Origin: Chara braunii
Taxonomy: Eukaryota; Streptophyta; Charophyceae; Charales; Characeae
Length of the DNA stretch: 20,559 bases
Direction of reading: 5' to 3'
NCBI GenBank assembly: GCA_003427395.1
Contig: BFEA01000315.1
Span: forward strand, 1,383,893 to 1,404,451
Positions within the stretch are counted from its first letter, which is position 1. Each line of letters begins with the position of its first letter. A program made the translations under genes and the position numbers. The notes under the pieces were generated by a model. It saw only the letters and a list, made by a program, of their open reading frames with translations, searched no databases and had not been told where the DNA came from. Positions 17,507 through 20,559 of the stretch are shown here, one piece after another.

Positions 17507-17574
17507 CCGACAAAGTAAGAGAACAAGATAAGCTGCTACATGGTGCCATGCACAAGTAGTTCTTCACCTTTAAC

Positions 17575-17756
17575 CACCAGTACCTTTCCCGCCGTTGGGA
17601 AAACAGAGGGAAAATAGCCTACTCCTAAAAAAATCAGGGGCTGGACCCGACGACGGTTGCCATTGATAAATCTCATCAGAGGCCCTCATTTCGTTTCACC
17701 CTCGATGGGGAAGATTGGAGGCCCACCAGAGGCCGACATGGGAAAAGGTAGTGGCG
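17575..17756 (-). mobile_element. MITE with CACCACTACC-type ends, copy 2
   Basis: In inverted orientation it follows the 11188-11363 element along its length, with ends CACCAGTACCTTTCCC and GGGAAAAGGTAGTGGCG. About 182 bp, and several internal segments differ, so the two insertions are old or come from different subfamilies. It sits just downstream of exon f. Confidence 0.7.
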
Positions 17757-17795
17757 CTTCAAAAAAAAAAAAGAAAAAAGCAGAGCTGCGAGGTA

Positions 17796-17980
17796 AACCG
17801 TAGGCAGAGAGGGAGGGAGAAGAGGACAACAAACGAGGGGCTATATATATAAATATATAGGGGTTCAGCCTCCTGATGAATCGGTGAAACGCCGACGAAA
17901 CAGTTTGTCACAGCCCCTGCCTTTGTTGTCCTCTTCTCCCTCCCTCTCTGCCTACGGTTTACCGTAGGCAGCTCTGTTTA
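17796..17980. mobile_element. Inverted pair of retrozyme pieces with a truncated hammerhead
   Basis: A minus-strand tail (TAAACCGTAGGCAGAG to AACGAGGGGCT) meets an AT stretch at 17842-17860. A plus-strand piece follows with CTGATGA (17873-17879), stem II TCGG/CCGA, GAAA (17897-17900) and CAGTTTG, then its own tail. The stem III 5' strand and the cleavage site are replaced by TATATA, so it cannot fold as a complete hammerhead. The end runs into (AT)n at 17983-18003. Confidence 0.7.
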
Positions 17981-18003
17981 ATGATATATATATATATATA
18001 TAT

Positions 18004-18475
18004 GGTAGATTTGTTGTGGTATTTAAGAAAACGTTAGAGAAAGGACAATGGAAGGAAGGCGTATTAGTCAAACAAACTAAATGACACATCCCATTTTTTA
18101 TGTAATTTTCCCCGTTGTTGGGGTATTTTGTTTTGTTGTGGTAATCTTGTCTGCATCCCGGTTGGTTTTGTCCCGTTATTCGGTCTCTTTTGCTAGCAGC
18201 AGGTAGCGGTGCTTCATGTGGGACCAGTCATCCCGTTTTTTTTTTTTTTTTTTTTTTTTTTGGCATCCTGGTTGGTTGTTTCCCGTTGTTCGGCCTTTTG
18301 AGCGAGGGGCGGTGCTTGTATGTTGGAATCGTCATCTGGGATGGGTTCTTTTTGGTACTTTTCTTGATTTCTTTGCAGACAAGAATGTTTTGACATCCTG
18401 GTTGGTCTTGTCCCGTCGTTTGGCCTGTGTGTGCTGGGGTGGTGCTTGCATGTGGGACTTGTCATGTGGGATCTG
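18004..18475 (+). repeat. Three diverged 110-130-bp tandem units
   Basis: CATCCYGGTTGGT, TCCCGTYRTT and GGTGCTT(G)CATGTGGGA recur with starts at 18153, 18263 and 18393. A 24-base T run at 18237-18261 separates units one and two. 18004-18150 has no recognisable feature. Confidence 0.65.
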
Positions 18476-18529
18476 TTTTGTTGCCCCCTGTTCTGTTTTA
18501 TTTGGCTGTTCCCTTCCTCTCTTCTTTGC

Positions 18530-18745
18530 CTCTTTGCCTTTTGGCTGTGTGCAAGTGGGTCAATATGACACACGGGGGTGGGGGCACCCGCCTCTCCACC
18601 AACATCCACGTGGGCGGCCTTGTACGCAAAAGAGGTTCTGAACAGGGGGAGTTGTAAGGAAGAAGATTAAAAAAACGAATTCATTTTTTTTTGTTTTCCT
18701 TGTTTTCTTTCTGTTTTTCGCTTTGGCGCTCTGATATCATGTGAC
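18530..18745 (+). repeat. Dispersed repeat X, copy 2, flanking a retrozyme
   Basis: It shares with 15414-15600 the ordered blocks CCTCTTTGCCTTTTGGCTG, GTGCAAGTGGGTC, GACACACGGGG, CATCCACGTGG and GCGCTCTGAT. It leads through GTGACATATATA directly into the retrozyme tail at 18757. Confidence 0.7.
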
Positions 18746-18756
18746 ATATATATATA

Positions 18757-19062
18757 CAGTTTGTCACAGCCCCTCGTTTGTTGTCCTCTTCTCTCTCTCT
18801 GCCTACGGTTTACCGGGCAGTTCTGTTTGTGACGATATATATACCGACAGTCTGTAGAGTTTTCCATCTGGTGTGGGTGAGTGATAGTCTACTTTGATTT
18901 TGGTTAAGGTAGATTATCATTTACAGTGTAATCAGTGAGGGGATTCTGCAGACTGTTGAGGGTTCAGCCTCCTGATGAGTCAGTGAAACTCCGACCACAC
19001 CGTTTGTCACAGCCCCTCGTTTGTTGTCCTCTTCTCCCTCTCTGCCTGCGGTTTACCGGGGA
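18757..19062 (+). mobile_element. Tandem retrozyme-like copies with a degenerate hammerhead
   Basis: A partial unit (18757-18842: CAGTTTGTCACAGCC to GTGACGATATATAT) is followed directly by a unit starting ACCGACAGTCTGTAG at 18843, whose own CAGTTTG equivalent is at 19000. The period is 243 bp. The junction at 18842/18843 joins one unit's end to the next unit's start. The second tail is cut short by an AT tract at 19063. Confidence 0.75.
18949..19006 (+). ncRNA. Inactivated type III hammerhead
   Basis: CAGACTG, GTT, GAGG/CCTC and CTGATGA (18972-18978) are intact. The essential GAAA is CACA (18996-18999), stem II has a mismatch (GTCAG against CCGAC), and stem III has one more (CCGTTTG). Changes at G12 and A14 normally abolish hammerhead cleavage, so this is probably dead. 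Confidence 0.75.
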
Positions 19063-19083
19063 TATTATATATATATATATCAT

Positions 19084-19183
19084 CAAACAGAGCTGCCCGG
19101 TAGACCGTAGGCAGAGAGGGAGGGAGAAGAGGACAACAAACGAGGGGCTGTGACAAACTGTGTGGTCGGAGTTTCACTGACTC
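19084..19183 (-). mobile_element. Inverted retrozyme fragment with a mutated core
   Basis: In reverse it reads CTGGTGA (A6 changed), GTCAG/CCGAC, CACA, CAGTTTGTCAC and the tail to AAACAGAGC. The upstream part with the cleavage site is missing. It shares CACA and GTCAG with the 18949-19006 copy, so the two probably come from one mutated parent and were inverted about the AT tract at 19063-19080. Confidence 0.7.
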
Positions 19184-19345
19184 ACCAGTCGATTGTACGG
19201 GAGCTGTATGTTTTCTACGTACCTGTTTAATCAATGGGGATGAAATCTCCGAGTTTTTTTTCCCTTCTTTTTTTAATGAAATTTCCAAGTTGATCCATTG
19301 GCTAGGAGCCTTTTTTCGGGGCCAGCAAACATATGGTTCCCTTCA

Positions 19346-19690
19346 GGTCAGCCTGGGGCTGAAAAAAGGGGGGGCCTCATGAGTACCAGCAGGAGATAGG
19401 GCTAGGATAAGCATCATCACTCTGCAGAGGCATCATCATGGAGGGAGGGTGATGTCCTCAGAGAGAGTGGGTGCAGGATTAAAGAAGGGTCTGAGGGGGG
19501 TGTATAAATCTGCGGTACTTTGAATCGTGATGAGGTGGGTGGGACTGCCGCTGGGTCTGCAGCTGTATTGAGTGGTTTAGGGCTCAGTGTGACTGATGGG
19601 ATAGGGAAGGTGTGGAGCCCTGCTGCGAGGGTGGCAGGGTAGATTGCTTCTAATAAAAAAAAAAAAAAAAAAAAAGGTCAGCCTGAGGCT
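19346..19690 (+). mobile_element. Poly(A) retroposon with 15-bp target duplication
   Basis: GGTCAGCCTGGGGCT (19346-19360) and GGTCAGCCTGAGGCT (19676-19690) flank a body of about 295 bp that ends in AATAAA merging into a 21-base A run (19655-19675). One mismatch between the direct repeats implies some age. The body encodes nothing recognised and has no B-box. It could be a SINE or a processed copy of an unknown transcript. Confidence 0.75.
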
Positions 19691-20232
19691 ATAGTTAGGA
19701 TCAGGCTACTCTCCATAGGTCAGCGATTTGACTAAATGGCCCTGAAAAGCAATGTTGTGCACGTGTCTTCTCTCTCTCTCCGGGACCCTTTTTTTTTTTC
19801 TAACAAATAGCATGCGTCATTCTATATATTATATATATTATATATATATAGAGCAAAAGCAGGCCGGGAATTCCTCCACGTCTCAACCCGTCTCCGAGAC
19901 CATTTCATTCATCCTGAGGACCAAATGGTCTGACGAGTTTGGGTGCATTTCGAGTGACTTGTGACTAGTGACTTAGTGATTGTGAAATTATTTTTCAAAT
20001 TAAATTCTTTTTTTTCTTTTTTCTTTTTTGTGTCGTTGGCCCATCCTTTTAGCTCGAGCTTAGCTGGGTGGATGTTGTTCAATTGGGTCAGCTCTGTACC
20101 GTCCATAGTTGCCCTTGGAGATGGCACCGCAGGAATGCTTCATCAGAGTGTGAGGTCGGGGTGCCTTAGAGAACCCTCCGTCAGGCGTGTGAAATTAAAA
20201 TCTTAATTGGGAAATTCATATCTTTTGTAATT
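19691..20232. other. Gene-free stretch with TA tract and hairpin
   Basis: A TATA-rich palindrome lies at 19823-19851. GACCATTT (19898-19905) and AAATGGTC (19923-19930) form an 8-bp hairpin. Upstream of U6 copy B I see neither the plant snRNA upstream element nor a good TATA box at the expected distance. Confidence 0.5.
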
Positions 20233-20343
20233 GTCCTTTGGGACATCCGTTAAAATTGGAACGATACAGAGAAGGAAGATTAGCGTGGCCCCTGCGCAAG
20301 AAAGGATGACACGCATAAATCGAGAAAAGGTCCAAAACCTTTT
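20233..20343 (+). ncRNA. U6 snRNA-like sequence B (variant or pseudogene)
   Basis: It follows plant U6: GTCC-TTTG-GGAC hairpin, ACATCCGTTAAAATTGGAACG, ATACAGAGA, GATTAGC, TGGCCCCTGCGC, AAGGATGACACGCATAAATC, GAGAAAAGGTCC and a short TTTT at 20340-20343. By my recollection of U6 it has 4 extra bases between ACAGAGA and AGC and 4 extra (AAGA) in the internal stem-loop's apical loop, the same places as copy A. The 3' end GGTCC and T4 make it the better gene candidate of the two, but a plant-type promoter is not evident. It could be functional, an aberrant variant, or a pseudogene. Confidence 0.8.
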
Positions 20344-20496
20344 CTAAACGAGTGGATGGTGCACTTAAACTATACAATCCGAGTGTACCATCTTCACAAG
20401 CATTTTGGGTGGTGTAAAGTTTAAATAAGCGGTGTGATGGCATTATGCCTTTAGGCTTTGGATCCCGTGTAAATCCATCCGTCAGGGAGTGACCAA

Positions 20497-20498
<2 letters not shown>

Positions 20499-20559
<61 letters not shown>
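20499..20559 (+). repeat. CT microsatellite at the window end
   Basis: (CT)n continues to the last base, so its length is unknown. 20344-20498 between it and U6 copy B holds no recognised feature. Confidence 0.95.

Noticed and set aside
17873-17907. Functional hammerhead in the 17.9-kb copy
   Set aside because: The cleavage site and one strand of stem III are missing.

Overview
The window is nuclear DNA from a eukaryote. GT-AG introns separate short coiled-coil exons, there are plant-type TTTAGGG telomeric repeats, and two U6 snRNA-like sequences resemble land-plant U6 (UUCG-capped 5' hairpin, ACAGAGA box, CACGCATAAATC near the 3' end). Long homopolymers, microsatellites and small non-autonomous elements make up most of the rest. 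A plant-lineage genome, perhaps a streptophyte alga, fits best. This is inference from U6 and the telomere repeat; no protein here fixes the taxon.

Layout. Bases 1-1120 are T-rich with no supportable gene. 1120-2340 is a patchwork of foldback and SINE-like pieces plus 78-bp and 52-bp tandem arrays. 2462-2935 holds a minus-strand U6-like sequence, with 13 ACTCCTTTGCA units starting at its 5' end. 3137-5341 is a 2.2-kb block that recurs, apparently without any difference, at 11424-13628. Each copy carries two 96-nt exons, a foldback element, an interstitial telomere repeat and a long CT tract. Between the copies lie a 0.5-kb degenerate telomeric tract, a CCCTGGTAAA minisatellite, a candidate exon, a large polypyrimidine tract, a diverged foldback element, a retroposon and a MITE. 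From 13.9 to 17.5 kb there are GT and TTC-type tracts and three more coiled-coil exons. From 17.5 kb to the end there are a second MITE copy, several retrozyme-like copies, a poly(A) retroposon with a target-site duplication, and a second U6-like sequence.

The only protein-coding gene I can support is a plus-strand gene of short exons in the same phase, encoding a charged coiled-coil protein of unknown function. At least seven exons lie between 3.8 and 17.5 kb. If the 2.2-kb duplication is real, it adds 64 residues in frame.

The most interesting content is a family of 243-nt repeats carrying a type III hammerhead ribozyme. One copy, on the minus strand at 15610-15852, has every core nucleotide and all three stems intact. 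Others are mutated, truncated or arranged as tandem and inverted copies in TA-rich sites. This is how retrozymes (non-autonomous, hammerhead-bearing elements that spread through circular RNA) are organised.
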